DNA from: Anabaena lutea FACHB-196
GTDB taxonomy: Bacteria; Cyanobacteriota; Cyanobacteriia; Cyanobacteriales; Nostocaceae
Length of the DNA stretch: 64,000 nucleotides
Assembly (NCBI RefSeq): GCF_014698305.1
Contig: NZ_JACJST010000013.1
Span: 1-64,000 of the forward strand
Direction: 5' to 3'
Shown: positions 39,953-49,298 of the stretch, one piece after another
How the letters are laid out: each line of letters starts with the position of its first letter
Position numbering within the stretch: position 1 is the stretch's first letter
Made by a program: the position numbers and the translations under genes
The notes under the pieces: model-generated
The model's input: only the letters and a program-made list of their open reading frames with translations
Told to the model about the DNA's origin: nothing
Database searches by the model: none

Positions 39953-40867
39953 CTACAATACAGTCGCCCCTTGAGTATCCAGGGCGAGCGATCGCACAGT
40001 AGATTTAATTCCGGCTTGTTTCCAAGCATTTGACATCGCTGTCACTACCCCATATGTATGTGTTGCATCTGTTAAAGCTAAAAGTGTTGGGCCTGCGCCA
40101 CTAATTACCATGCCATAAGCACCAGCAGCCACAGCAGCAGCAGCTACATCATCGTAACCAGGAATTAAAGCTTGACGATAAGGTTGATGTAACCTATCTT
40201 GTAAAGCTGCTTTTAACCATTGTTCCTGATTAGTTGCTAAACCCCGCAACAATAAACCAAAATGGGCTGTATTGAAAATTGCATCTGCACGACTTACCTC
40301 TGTTGGTAAAACTCGCCTTGCTTCTGAGGTTGATAACTCAAAATCAGGAATTGCCACTACTGGTACTATATGCCGATGCCAGGTAATATCACAAATTTCC
40401 CAACCTGTTTGGCTAGTTGCAGCCAGACGACATCCCCCTAATAAAGCTGGTACTACATTATCAGGATGTCCTTCCATAGCGATCGCTAATTCCATCACCT
40501 GCAATTCAGATAAAGGTGAACCTGCTAATTGATTTGCAGCCACCAACCCACCCACAATTGCAGTCGCCGAACTACCTAAACCCCTCGCCAACCGTACACC
40601 TAACTTAATTTCAATTTTCACCGGTGGCGGCGTTTGCTCTATATATTGATATAACTTTACAAAAGCCTGATACAGAAGATTACTCTCATCCGTTTGCACC
40701 TTTTCGGCTTCTGCACCAGAGACTTGAATAATTAAACCACCGCTATCCAGACAAGTAAACTTAAATTCGTTGTATAGCTTTAAGGCTGCACCGATGCAGT
40801 CAAAACCAGGCCCCAAATTTGCCGTTGTCGCAGGGACTTTCACCGTAACAGTAGAAACCAATGACAT
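39953..40867 (-). CDS. thrB: Homoserine kinase
   Basis: A GHMP-family kinase making O-phosphohomoserine in threonine synthesis. Motifs are VKVPATTANLGPGFDCIGAA, the ATP loop RLARGLGSSATAIVGG, MEGHPDNVVPALLGG and the C-terminal AYGMVISGAGPTLLAL. The length of 304 residues is normal. A deleted copy of its 3' end and its upstream flank remains at 42063-42180. Confidence 0.96.
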   Translation of the reverse strand: MSLVSTVTVKVPATTANLGPGFDCIGAALKLYNEFKFTCLDSGGLIIQVSGAEAEKVQTDESNLLYQAFVKLYQYIEQTPPPVKIEIKLGVRLARGLGSSATAIVGGLVAANQLAGSPLSELQVMELAIAMEGHPDNVVPALLGGCRLAATSQTGWEICDITWHRHIVPVVAIPDFELSTSEARRVLPTEVSRADAIFNTAHFGLLLRGLATNQEQWLKAALQDRLHQPYRQALIPGYDDVAAAAVAAGAYGMVISGAGPTLLALTDATHTYGVVTAMSNAWKQAGIKSTVRSLALDTQGATVL

Positions 40868-41057
40868 CTGTCAATACTCACTAATCGATCCACTAGCATC
40901 TCATGTTAAGGGTTCAGTTGTTGCTAAAACTGACATTGGCGGAGAATAAAAATTAGCGAACTGACACGTACCCTGAAAAGCGGTAATGAGTACACCAGAG
41001 TCTAAGTATGTCTTCCTAAGACTCACAGAATCCACCTCGACGTGCAGCCAGTTCCTG

Positions 41058-41276
41058 TTAAATTTCGTCCTCGTTCAGCAGTCGTAAACCAGTAGCGATC
41101 GCTCGTTGTCGGATTTCCCATAATTTTTGGGCTAAGGGGGTTTGTGGTACAAAATCAGATTCGGGAGGTGTTGTTTCTGACTCAGATTTCAGGAGTTCCA
41201 CAAATTCTAAGACTTTTTTTTGCTTTTCCGGTGTGAGTTCTCGCCAGTTTTCTAGTAGTTCTTCTTCTTTACCCAT
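41058..41276 (-). CDS. Small DUF2281-like, antitoxin-like protein
   Basis: A 72-residue protein starting MGKEEELLENWRELTPEKQ and containing KKVLEFVELLKSE. This LxxLxxExxxEVLxFVExL pattern is common in cyanobacterial orphan antitoxin-like proteins. No toxin partner is adjacent. Function unknown. Confidence 0.65.
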   Translation of the reverse strand: MGKEEELLENWRELTPEKQKKVLEFVELLKSESETTPPESDFVPQTPLAQKLWEIRQRAIATGLRLLNEDEI

Positions 41277-41480
41277 AAATACCTCACTATTGAATTATAT
41301 TTCTATTTTAGTTAGTGCTAGAAACCTTTACTGTTGGGTTTCTTTTCACCAACCCAATCTACAAAATTTTTGTAGAGAATAATATCCAGAAACATTTCAG
41401 GTATTTCGATGATAAATAGGACTTACTGAATAAATAATAAAAGCCAGTAGTCTATAGATTAGATAAACAAAGCAAAACAC

Positions 41481-41948
41481 TCAAGTGCAAGCACTGACTT
41501 TCTCAATTAGGTAATTAATATCGAGAACTTCCTCCAAAGAATAAGGACATTCTGGGGGAAAATTTACAGTAAAACCTGTTTTTTCTTGAACATAGCCCAA
41601 AGCATCCTCATAAATAGTTGTAAGAATAGAATTCAAATAATTATACAAATTAGGCGTTAATCTATCTTTTAATTGTACTCGAAAGCTTCTAATTTCCGAA
41701 CGCCAATGATTTTTATTTCTGTCATATTCTTGCGTCCAAAACTGCAATAATAAAAGATGTCTAATTACTTGTTCTAGTAAACTTTTAACTTGGTGTTTAT
41801 CTCTTTTCGCCAATGATTCTAATTCCTCAATTAAATTTTCTAAATCTAACTCATCAAAACGACTTTGTTTTAATAATTGAATAGTTTCTAATAACCATAA
41901 ATGGTCATCTGTTTCATAGAGTTGCTGTAAATTAGTAATAACTGTCAT
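41481..41948 (-). CDS. DUF29-family protein
   Basis: A 155-residue member of DUF29, a helical family found in many copies in cyanobacteria. Typical segments are LYETDDHLWLLETIQLLKQ, LDLENLIEELESLAKRDKH and LLLLQFWTQEYDRNKNHW. Function is unknown. It is monocistronic. Confidence 0.88.
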   Translation of the reverse strand: MTVITNLQQLYETDDHLWLLETIQLLKQSRFDELDLENLIEELESLAKRDKHQVKSLLEQVIRHLLLLQFWTQEYDRNKNHWRSEIRSFRVQLKDRLTPNLYNYLNSILTTIYEDALGYVQEKTGFTVNFPPECPYSLEEVLDINYLIEKVSACT

Positions 41949-42062
41949 AACTTCACCTTTTGTTATTTACAAATTACACATACAATCAATATACAATATA
42001 TATTATAACGTGCATCAGACTCGATAATTTAATGTTAATCAACAAATATTTCTAATTACCCT

Positions 42063-42180
42063 TTGAACATCCAAGGAGAGCGATCGCACCATAGTATAGA
42101 TGTAAGTCCCGCCTATTTCCAAGCATTAGCCATCCAGCATCTCATGGAAAGGGTTAATTTAATACTAAAACTCACATTTG
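42063..42180 (-). pseudogene. Remnant of thrB: 3' end joined to the 5' flank
   Basis: About 65 bp (42063-42128) align with the last ~24 codons of intact thrB (shared GAGCGATCGCAC and TTTCCAAGCATT). The next ~55 bp (42128-42180) align with the DNA just upstream of intact thrB (shared AGCATCTCATG, AAGGGTT, CTAAAACT). The whole middle of the gene is missing. It lies 74 bp from the second ndhD, so it records a duplication involving thrB and ndhD followed by deletion. Confidence 0.78.
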
Positions 42181-42253
42181 AGGGAGCGATCGCTGATCGA
42201 AGATATTGCTTGTCTGTTATTAATACCCGATAGCGATCGCCTTAAACCTTTAT

Positions 42254-43921
42254 TTAAATTTCCTCAGTTTCTGGTAATTTCGGCACCGACAATCCAGTAG
42301 CATAGATGCGGGGATTGCTTTGGGCAACGATACTATAAGACTGGCGAACATGAGCATTAATGGCTACAGTCTTTGCGTCATACATCTGCATAGCCACCTT
42401 GGGATAGAAACCAATCCCAATAATCAGCACCAAAAAACAGGCAGCAATAAACACTTCACGCGGTCTGGCATCAGTATATACAGTTTCCGTAGGTAGGAGA
42501 CAATCTGTACCAAAACAAGCTGTTCCCTCATCTTCCTGATTCTCAAACCCGGCATTGTTAATATCGCAGATGAGTGCTACACCAGAACCGTAAAATACCT
42601 GTCGCAGCATGGAAAGCAGATAGATTGGTGTGAGGATAACTCCCACTGCGGCTAGGAAAACTGTAACGGTACAGAAGGTGGAAGTGTAAACATCGCTAGT
42701 TGTCATCCCCACAAAAATCGAAAGTTCACCGACAAAGCCACTCATTCCCGGTAAAGCTAAAGATGCCATTGCACCCATTGTAAACAGGGCAAATACTTTC
42801 GGCATGGCTTGACCAATACCACCCATATCTGCCATTACCATTGTCCGAGAGCGATCGTAAGTTACACCCGCCAGGAAGAATAACACTGATGCAATCAAAC
42901 CATGTGATATCATTTGCAACATTGCGCCGTTGATGCCCAAATCGGTAAAAGACGCAATTCCTAGAAGTACAAAACCCATGTGGGAAATTGACGAATTAGC
43001 CAAACGCCGTTTCATATTCGTTTGGGCAAAGGAATTTAATGCACCATAGATAATATTGACAACACCGAGAATGGCTAGAACTGGTGCAAAGTAAATATGT
43101 GCATCAGGAAGAAGTTCAAGATTGAGGCGAATTAGTCCGTATCCGCCCATTTTTAATAAAACACCAGCTAGTATCATCGACACGGGAGAAGATGCTTCAC
43201 CGTGGGCATCCGGTAGCCAAGTATGGAAGGGAAAAATAGCAAGTTTGACACCAAAGGCAATTAACAGCCCAGCATACAGTAGCAGTTGGAGATTCAGGGG
43301 ATATTCTTTATGTGCAAGTTCTGCAATATCAAAGGTTACATTTCCCCCACCATATAGCCCCATTGCTAAGGCTGCTACTAGTATAAATATAGAAGCTGCT
43401 GCGGTATAAAGTAAAAATTTTGTAGCTGCGTAGCGTCGTCGTTGTCCACCCCAAATGCAGACTAGTAAATATACGGGAATCAGTTCGACTTCCCACATGA
43501 TGAAAAATAACAGCAAGTCTTGGGCGACAAACACCCCAACCTGTGCAGAATACAACACAAGCATGAGAAAATAGAAAAGCTTTGGTCTGCGGTCAACTTG
43601 CCAAGCCGAAAAAATCGACAGGGTGGTAACAAATCCAGCTAAAAGTACCAGCGGGACGGAAAGACCATCAACAGAAACTGCCCAGTTTAAACCTAACTGA
43701 GGCATCCAGACATAACTTTCTACAAGTTGAAAACTAGCACTACTGGCATCGTAATGCTTCCAAAAGGCGTAACACATTAAAGCAAAGTCTGCGATTCCTA
43801 CCCCTAGTGCATACCACCGTACAAGTTTGCCGTCTTTATCAGGCAATACAGGGATGAGAAAGGATGCCAAAAGTGGAAATAGGACAATCGCGGTAAGCCA
43901 AGGAAATTGATCCGCTATCAT
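42254..43921 (-). CDS. ndhD: NAD(P)H-quinone oxidoreductase chain 4, second copy
   Basis: A 555-residue NdhD, collinear with the copy at 37439, with [40 protein letters not shown] and [18 protein letters not shown]. It differs by a loop insertion near residue 465 with [16 protein letters not shown], which holds two Cys absent from the first copy. By length and context it is again a D1/D2-type subunit. The start is ATG 43921 (MIADQFPWL). Two divergent copies suggest alternative NDH-1 complexes. Confidence 0.94.
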   Translation of the reverse strand: MIADQFPWLTAIVLFPLLASFLIPVLPDKDGKLVRWYALGVGIADFALMCYAFWKHYDASSASFQLVESYVWMPQLGLNWAVSVDGLSVPLVLLAGFVTTLSIFSAWQVDRRPKLFYFLMLVLYSAQVGVFVAQDLLLFFIMWEVELIPVYLLVCIWGGQRRRYAATKFLLYTAAASIFILVAALAMGLYGGGNVTFDIAELAHKEYPLNLQLLLYAGLLIAFGVKLAIFPFHTWLPDAHGEASSPVSMILAGVLLKMGGYGLIRLNLELLPDAHIYFAPVLAILGVVNIIYGALNSFAQTNMKRRLANSSISHMGFVLLGIASFTDLGINGAMLQMISHGLIASVLFFLAGVTYDRSRTMVMADMGGIGQAMPKVFALFTMGAMASLALPGMSGFVGELSIFVGMTTSDVYTSTFCTVTVFLAAVGVILTPIYLLSMLRQVFYGSGVALICDINNAGFENQEDEGTACFGTDCLLPTETVYTDARPREVFIAACFLVLIIGIGFYPKVAMQMYDAKTVAINAHVRQSYSIVAQSNPRIYATGLSVPKLPETEEI

Positions 43922-44130
43922 GTCAATAGGAAAAAATACTTATCAGTGAATAATGTCATTGTACTAAACTTTTTAACAATTTCTTTATAAGTTTTTATCC
44001 CAGGTTAGCATAGAGAGAATATATACCTAAATAAATCTTATGCTTAGGATTGAGTAGATTAAAAAAAGCCTTTATCTGCTTGATGATCTAAAATGGACTA
44101 TTGGAGGCTTGGAATTTTGCTGGGTAGAAA

Positions 44131-44172
44131 TATGATTTTTTTTGCACGCAGAGGCGCAGAGTCACAGAGAGT
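44131..44172 (+). repeat. Left inverted repeat flanking the RelE-type toxin-antitoxin remnant
   Basis: The core CACGCAGAGGCGCAGAG is present in a ~41-bp stretch that also occurs, inverted and nearly identical, at 44839-44879. Confidence 0.85.
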
Positions 44173-44251
44173 TTTAAACAATCGCAAATCCTGGATATTG
44201 TTTGATGTTAGGTTCGTAAAATTCTCAAACAATTTTTTCTTTACACTAAGT

Positions 44252-44524
44252 TTACGGAAAATAACGATAAAATTCCCGGCGATGTAGAACGCGCATTACT
44301 TCTATGATATTATCTTCGTTAACTTATATACCAATACGATAATCACTAATACGAATTCGATAGCGACCATTATAACCTCGCATGGCTTTAATATCAGGAA
44401 TCTCTTCCAAAGAATTGATGTTTTCTAAAGTTGTAAATGCAAGTTCGTAGATGCGTTGCTATGATGCTGAACTTTTCAATTGTTTCAGGTCTTTTAAAAA
44501 AGCCTGACGGTATTGAACTTCCAA
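44252..44524 (-). pseudogene. RelE/ParE-type toxin gene broken by two in-frame stops
   Basis: In one continuous frame the DNA reads a full RelE-like toxin of about 90 codons: VQYRQAFLKDLKQLKS, QRIYELAFTTLENI, EEIPDIKAMRGYNGRYRIRI, DYRIGI, EDNIIEVMRVLHRREFYRYF. TAG at 44459-44461 and TAA at 44324-44326 interrupt it, and there is no frameshift. The start is probably TTG 44524, directly after the antitoxin stop. It should be inactive unless stops are read through. The partner antitoxin is intact. Confidence 0.88.
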
Positions 44525-44529
44525 GATAA

Positions 44530-44745
44530 TTATTCCTCAAGATAAGCTAAGGCTTTGGCTCGATTTAGCAATGGTGTATTCATAGATTCATTCATAGCTT
44601 TGTTCATACAATAGTCTTCTACTGCTTCAGCAAGTTCATCCAAGGAAGCATCTTCTGTAGGTAGTAATTGTCTCCAGATGTCGATAGGAATTACTACTGC
44701 GATAGTATTTCCTTCTGTGTTGGTCAGATATTCAAGATTTAGCAT
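44530..44745 (-). CDS. Antitoxin of a RelE-type pair, partner broken
   Basis: A 71-residue protein whose N-terminus (MLNLEYLTNTEGNTIAVVIP) resembles Phd/RelB-type antitoxins of cyanobacteria. An acidic helical part follows (EDASLDELAEAVEDYC). It lies just upstream of the inactivated RelE-like toxin and would normally bind and neutralise it and repress the operon. It remains open although its partner carries two stops. Confidence 0.75.
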   Translation of the reverse strand: MLNLEYLTNTEGNTIAVVIPIDIWRQLLPTEDASLDELAEAVEDYCMNKAMNESMNTPLLNRAKALAYLEE

Positions 44746-44838
44746 TTGTTACTCCAATATTCAGAGGTTACAAGGTTGAAATAATTGACGTTGCTGAATT
44801 GAAGTATGAAATTGAAAAATCAAAGATTTCAAACTCTT

Positions 44839-44879
44839 ACTCTCTGTCACTCTGCGCCTCTGCGTGAAACAAAATCATA
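44839..44879 (-). repeat. Right inverted repeat flanking the RelE-type remnant
   Basis: The inverted partner of 44131-44172, with only a few mismatches. The enclosed ~700 bp hold just the toxin remnant and the antitoxin. Confidence 0.85.
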
Positions 44880-44906
44880 CTCTTAATCAGCAACGCCAAA
44901 AAATTG

Positions 44907-44958
44907 GTAGGTTGGGTTTTGTGTAATGTTGGGTTTTACTTTGTTCTACCCAACCTAC
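44907..44958. repeat. GTAGGTTGGGT palindrome
   Basis: GTAGGTTGGGT (44907-44917) and ACCCAACCTAC (44948-44958) form an 11-bp stem around a 30-nt loop with a further TTGGGTT. This hairpin family is very common between genes in cyanobacteria. Confidence 0.85.
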
Positions 44959-44989
44959 TAATTATTAATGTTTCAACCCATAATAGATA

Positions 44990-45139
44990 TTAGCTACCAT
45001 TGTATAGCCATAACCATATTGCCCACGCTGCGACTAAATAAAATACACCGGATGCAATATAAAGCCAGGACTTGAATGAGTAGACAGGTGATGTAACGGG
45101 TTGTACTTGTTGAAATTTGGCATCACTAACATTTGGTAC
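44990..45139 (-). pseudogene. In-frame 3' continuation of thrS behind a TAA stop, encoding a membrane anchor
   Basis: After the thrS stop (45140-45142) the same frame stays open for 49 codons to a TAA at 44990-44992. It begins VPNVSDAKFQQVQPVTSP, continuing an 11-residue repeat of the ThrRS tail. It then gives a hydrophobic helix with LYIASGVFYLVAAWAIWLWL, a likely membrane segment. The stop replaces CAA of the repeat unit. It appears to be a lost or readthrough-dependent C-terminal domain. Confidence 0.82.
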
Positions 45140-47023
45140 TTATTGGAATGCTGCTTCAGTAACATCTGGTACTTGTTGAGACGTTACATCAGCAACATCA
45201 ATGTGCAGATTCTCAAAGTTAGCGATCGCATACTCTAACTTATCTATCACTGTATTCACAGGAATAGTTCCCAATTCCCCAGACGCACGGGTACGAATAC
45301 TCAAGCTGTTGGTTTCTACTTCCTTGGCACCAACCACCGCCATTACAGGTATTTTATCCTTTTCGGCGTTGCGAATCAATTTACCCAAGCGATCGCCACT
45401 CGTATCCACTTCCGCACGAATTCCCAACGCAACCATCTTCGCTACTACCTCTTTGGTAAAATCTAACTGAAGATCACTTACAGGTAATAACCTGATTTGC
45501 ACAGGTGCTAACCACAAGGGAAAATCACCCGCGTACTCTTCAATCAAAATCCCAATCAACCGTTCCAAAGAACCAAACGGTGCGCGGTGAATCATTACCG
45601 GACGTTTGCGTGAACCATCTTCAGCCACGTATTCTAAATCAAACCGTTCCGGTAAATTATAATCTACCTGCACTGTTCCTAATTGCCATTCCCGTTCCAA
45701 AGCATCACTGAAGATAAAATCGAGTTTTGGACCATAGAAAGCCGCTTCCCCAATCCCCTCAAAATAATCCATTCCCAATTGTTCTACAGCGCGACGAATC
45801 GCACCTTCGGCTTTATCCCAAGCTTCATCAGAACCGATATACTTATCACTGGCTGGGTCACGAAAACTCAATCTGGCTTTAAAATTCTTCAGTTGCAGAC
45901 TTCCAAACACCGACAAAATCAAATCTACAACATTCAAGAATTCATTATCTAGCTGTTCGGGAGTCACAAATAAGTGAGAATCATCAACGGTAAAACCGCG
46001 CACTCTTGTTAAACCACCCAATTCTCCCGATTGTTCATAACGGTAAACTGTGCCAAATTCCGCCAAACGCATCGGTAATTCCCGATAAGAGCGTAATTCA
46101 CTCTTGTATATTTGGATATGAAAAGGGCAATTCATTGGCTTAAGGACAAAACCCTGCTCTATCGCTCTTGCTTCCTCATCTTCAGCCATTAAAGGAAACA
46201 TATCTTCCTTGTATTTCTGCCAGTGTCCCGATGTTTTAAATAAATCAACTCTGGCAATATGAGGAGTAACTACAGGTAAATAACCCCGTTTTAATTGTTC
46301 TTTTTTGAGGAAGTCTTCTAAAATCGTCCTTAACAAAGTTCCTTTCGGAGTCCACAAGGGTAAACCAGGCCCGACTAAATCGGAAAAGATAAATAATCCT
46401 AGTTCTTTACCTAGTTTACGATGGTCACGGCGCAGAGCCTCTTCTTTACGGCGTTTGTACTCTGCTAGTTGTTCGGGAGTTTCCCAAGCAGTGGCGTAAA
46501 TGCGCTGTAATTGGGCTTTCTTTTCATCTCCACGCCAATAAGCACCAGCGACGCTTTCTAATTCTATGGCTTTGGGGTTGATTTCACTGGTATTTTCAAG
46601 GTGGGGACCAGCGCACAAATCCCACCATTGATCTCCTAAATGGTAAATTGTAATCGGTTCTTGTTTGATATCTGCCAGAATTTCTAGCTTATAAGGTTCT
46701 TTAATGGCTTCAATCCGGCGTTGTGCTTCTTCTCGGCTGACTTCTTCCCGAATTAATGGCAATTTGCGATTAATAATCTTCACCATTTCTTTTTGAATGG
46801 CTTTTAAATCTTTATCGCTGAAGGGTTCTGGACTATCAAAGTCATAATAAAACCCATTTTCAATCCAGGGTCCAATTGTGACCTGCGCCTTGGGAAACAG
46901 CTTTTGTACTGCCATTGCCATGATATGGGAAGCTGTGTGGCGAATCTTTTTTAATGTTTCTGATTCGCTGGTACGGGGTAAATAGATTTTTTCGGCTGGT
47001 TGGGTTTCTTGATTTGGCGACAT
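45140..47023 (-). CDS. thrS: Threonyl-tRNA synthetase, truncated at the C-terminal tail
   Basis: Charges tRNA-Thr. The protein lacks the N-terminal TGS domain and starts with the editing domain (HTASHIMAMAV and CAGPHLENT). The class II catalytic core shows PLWTPKGTLLRTI, KPMNCPFHIQIY (zinc Cys), RYEQSGELGGLTRVRGF and HRAPFGSLERLIG, and an anticodon-binding domain ends near residue 595. The last ~30 residues are a repeat tail (DVADVTSQQVPDVTEAAF) that stops at a TAA, behind which the frame continues into a membrane helix. All catalytic parts are intact, so the enzyme should work as a soluble form. Confidence 0.96.
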   Translation of the reverse strand: MSPNQETQPAEKIYLPRTSESETLKKIRHTASHIMAMAVQKLFPKAQVTIGPWIENGFYYDFDSPEPFSDKDLKAIQKEMVKIINRKLPLIREEVSREEAQRRIEAIKEPYKLEILADIKQEPITIYHLGDQWWDLCAGPHLENTSEINPKAIELESVAGAYWRGDEKKAQLQRIYATAWETPEQLAEYKRRKEEALRRDHRKLGKELGLFIFSDLVGPGLPLWTPKGTLLRTILEDFLKKEQLKRGYLPVVTPHIARVDLFKTSGHWQKYKEDMFPLMAEDEEARAIEQGFVLKPMNCPFHIQIYKSELRSYRELPMRLAEFGTVYRYEQSGELGGLTRVRGFTVDDSHLFVTPEQLDNEFLNVVDLILSVFGSLQLKNFKARLSFRDPASDKYIGSDEAWDKAEGAIRRAVEQLGMDYFEGIGEAAFYGPKLDFIFSDALEREWQLGTVQVDYNLPERFDLEYVAEDGSRKRPVMIHRAPFGSLERLIGILIEEYAGDFPLWLAPVQIRLLPVSDLQLDFTKEVVAKMVALGIRAEVDTSGDRLGKLIRNAEKDKIPVMAVVGAKEVETNSLSIRTRASGELGTIPVNTVIDKLEYAIANFENLHIDVADVTSQQVPDVTEAAFQ

Positions 47024-47407
47024 CGGCTGTTAAACTTTTGGCGAAGTGATTAAAAATAAAGTTGACAAAAAATATCTTTACAAGATAATAGTCCACTGGC
47101 TATGGTTTCTCCTAATTTAGCCCAACCACCGGCTTCTGGCAAAAGTCTGGCAGGATAATTCTGTCCGCTGATTAACGCAGATAAATTTCAGAGGATTTTT
47201 CTATGAGGTTGATTTGTTCCTTTAGACATATCCAGACTTACTCCCAAGGAACCTTACAAGCCTATTGCTAAATTTATACTATTGTGCATGGTATCTCATG
47301 TTACAGATTTTTGATTTTCTTTGTAATATGGATAGTTATGAATTAATTGTTAAGATTCGTAAATAACGTTAATATTAAAAAGAAATTAGGAAATATGCTT
47401 TTCATAT
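47024..47407. other. Intergenic region between thrS and the DUF2605 gene
   Basis: About 380 bp with no gene or clear repeat. It contains divergent promoter space; no specific motif can be named. Confidence 0.35.
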
Positions 47408-47719
47408 ATGGGAGACTCGAATCTACCGAGTACTGAATTGCTCAAATCAGTCTTGGAGCCATTGTTAGAGGATTTTCAATATTGGTTTGGGCGATCGCTT
47501 GAACTACTGGAAAATGAGAAAATCCAATTTATGAGTGATGAAGAGCAATTTAACTTGTTACAACGAGTTAAACAAGCGCAAGCAGAACTTAGCACAGCAA
47601 AGATGCTGTTTACTGCAACTAATGAACAAGTCGGGATTGATATGGCAACTATAATGCCTTGGCATCAATTGGTAAGCGAATGTTGGAATGTAGGGATGCG
47701 CTACCGTCAGTCAAAATAA
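47408..47719 (+). CDS. DUF2605-family cyanobacterial protein
   Basis: A 103-residue protein with LLKSVLEPLLEDFQYWFGRS, EEQFNLLQRVKQAQAELSTA and PWHQLVSECWNVGMRYR. The family is confined to cyanobacteria and often sits next to DUF2973, as here. Function unknown; the protein should be soluble and helical. Confidence 0.9.
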   Translation: MGDSNLPSTELLKSVLEPLLEDFQYWFGRSLELLENEKIQFMSDEEQFNLLQRVKQAQAELSTAKMLFTATNEQVGIDMATIMPWHQLVSECWNVGMRYRQSK

Positions 47720-47951
47720 CCGTGACTTACTGTGTGACAAAACTGTATATAAGTCGCAATCATAAGAAAGAAAGCTTAACATTATTTTCATAAAAAAATA
47801 ATGTAGCCCATGTTACCGTAATCTTAATAGGATTACAAAATATCACATCACAAATAGATAATTTAACATTCCTCATCATAAATCATGGGTGAGCGAAAGT
47901 TAATCACTACGATATAAAGCTTTAAAACTTGTTGCCCTGGAGGATAATTCA

Positions 47952-48281
47952 ATGTTACACCTACTTTACATTTTAGCTTTTACTGTCCTTGCATTCATAG
48001 CTGTGGGTAATTTAATTCGCAATCTAATCATGTTCAGTTTTGATAGAGAGCGGCCTTATCCAGCAAATTCCTCGTCAATGGGTAATCAAGGTGGCTATGG
48101 CTATTATGGGGCTAAAAGAAAGTCCGTACCACATCCAGAATTGTTAGATAGCGCAGGTAATTTAATTAAAGAACCGCTGTTGGTAATGCGTTCAATTAAT
48201 GTTGAAGATGCGCGGGAACAGTTAGATGCTCTTTATGAATCTTCTCCTGGTCAGAAAATTGATCGTCCAGAAGGAGCGTAA
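47952..48281 (+). CDS. DUF2973-family cyanobacterial membrane protein
   Basis: A 109-residue protein with one N-terminal membrane helix (LLYILAFTVLAFIAVGNLI). A Gly/Tyr/Ser linker follows (NQGGYGYYGAKRK), and then a conserved region with PELLDSAGNLIKEPLLVMRS. It lies 232 bp after the DUF2605 gene, a conserved pairing in cyanobacteria. GGAGG precedes the ATG. Confidence 0.9.
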   Translation: MLHLLYILAFTVLAFIAVGNLIRNLIMFSFDRERPYPANSSSMGNQGGYGYYGAKRKSVPHPELLDSAGNLIKEPLLVMRSINVEDAREQLDALYESSPGQKIDRPEGA

Positions 48282-48310
48282 TTTGTAATTTTTATAATTC
48301 AGGATTTTGT

Positions 48311-48340
48311 GGGGGTTTAGCAATGTGCTTTACCCCTTAT
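48311..48340. repeat. GGGTTTAGCA hairpin repeat
   Basis: GGGGGTTTAGCA and TGCTTTACCCC form an imperfect stem shortly after the DUF2973 gene. A near-perfect relative lies at 50097-50125. It may serve as a terminator. Confidence 0.6.
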
Positions 48341-48486
48341 TTTTAGGTTTATATTTTGGGTTTATATAATTAATAAAAAGATGATTGATGATTTATTTTA
48401 TTTTGTCAGAATCAGGATGTCCAGGATTAAAGGATTTACTGGCTGGAAATTGACATTTTTTTAATTTTAACTAGTTTGAAAAATCA

Positions 48487-48999
48487 CTAATCCCACCAAT
48501 AAGCAATTACTACACCATCTCGCTGTTCCCAAAATGACTCACCTTCTAAACCACCTTCCAACCTCATCCGCAAATGGCGCTGAAGTCGCAAACCATACTC
48601 TTCATTATTACCATCTGTAATATCCACTGAATCTGCACGCCACTTTTTACCCAAATCTAAAAGCTGAGAAACTATAGTATCTTGGTTTTCTGTCAAAATG
48701 TAGAGAGTATCCCCAGGATAAGCTACAAAGTGAATCATACTCGATTCTGGCATCGGGCGATAATTTGCCATTGCTAATAAAGTATCCACCAAACCGCCAA
48801 AACTTAAACCATTTTCATCTGGTGCAAAAATCGGTTTCGTAAACAGAAAACTCATCCATAGATGAGAATGCTGGGTAAGATCCCTAATGACTTCCTCTCC
48901 ATTAAACTCATTAAAGCGACGTTGCCACACCAATGCTGCAAAAAGTTCCTGGGGACTGTATTCTTGAGCTAGGGTTTGAATTTTGGCTAGGTTTAACAT
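48487..48999 (-). CDS. Hypothetical protein, 170 residues
   Basis: A soluble protein with no recognised domain. Segments such as IHFVAYPGDTLYILTENQD and the end FWEQRDGVVIAYWWD have a compact folded character. It is the second gene of a two-gene unit, 10 bp after the 72-residue protein upstream. No function can be given. Confidence 0.7.
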   Translation of the reverse strand: MLNLAKIQTLAQEYSPQELFAALVWQRRFNEFNGEEVIRDLTQHSHLWMSFLFTKPIFAPDENGLSFGGLVDTLLAMANYRPMPESSMIHFVAYPGDTLYILTENQDTIVSQLLDLGKKWRADSVDITDGNNEEYGLRLQRHLRMRLEGGLEGESFWEQRDGVVIAYWWD

Positions 49000-49009
49000 A
49001 GAGAATTAA

Positions 49010-49228
49010 TTATTGTTTACCAGGAGACTCTTGATATTCTGTAATTTTGGCATATAAACTATCAACTGTTTCTTGAGAAAATAGACTTTCTTTAAGTTGT
49101 AAATAATCACCTTCTCCTAGTTTACAAGTAGCCCAGAATTTCATTACTTTTGCGGGTTCTAAGTGGGCAAGTAAAACCTGCATCACTTCTTGTAAATTTT
49201 GCTGGTCGTTAATAACTTTAATTTTCAT
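49010..49228 (-). CDS. Hypothetical protein, 72 residues
   Basis: A small protein beginning MKIKVINDQQNLQEVMQVLL and containing MKFWATCKLGEGDYLQLKES. No family is recognised. It has a normal ATG with GAGAAG upstream and lies 10 bp before the 170-residue protein, so the two likely form one operon. Confidence 0.65.
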   Translation of the reverse strand: MKIKVINDQQNLQEVMQVLLAHLEPAKVMKFWATCKLGEGDYLQLKESLFSQETVDSLYAKITEYQESPGKQ

Positions 49229-49298
49229 CTTCTCTTTCCAAAATCAGAATAATAACCTAATCACCAAAAACGTGATGATTCTTTCTCGTCTATAGCGA

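Noticed and set aside
37439-43921. ndhD copies as CO2-uptake NdhD3/D4
   Set aside because: Lengths and the absence of ndhF and cup genes nearby point to D1/D2 types.
44093-44287. 64-codon forward frame
   Set aside because: It crosses the left inverted repeat and the 3' end of the toxin remnant on the opposite strand.
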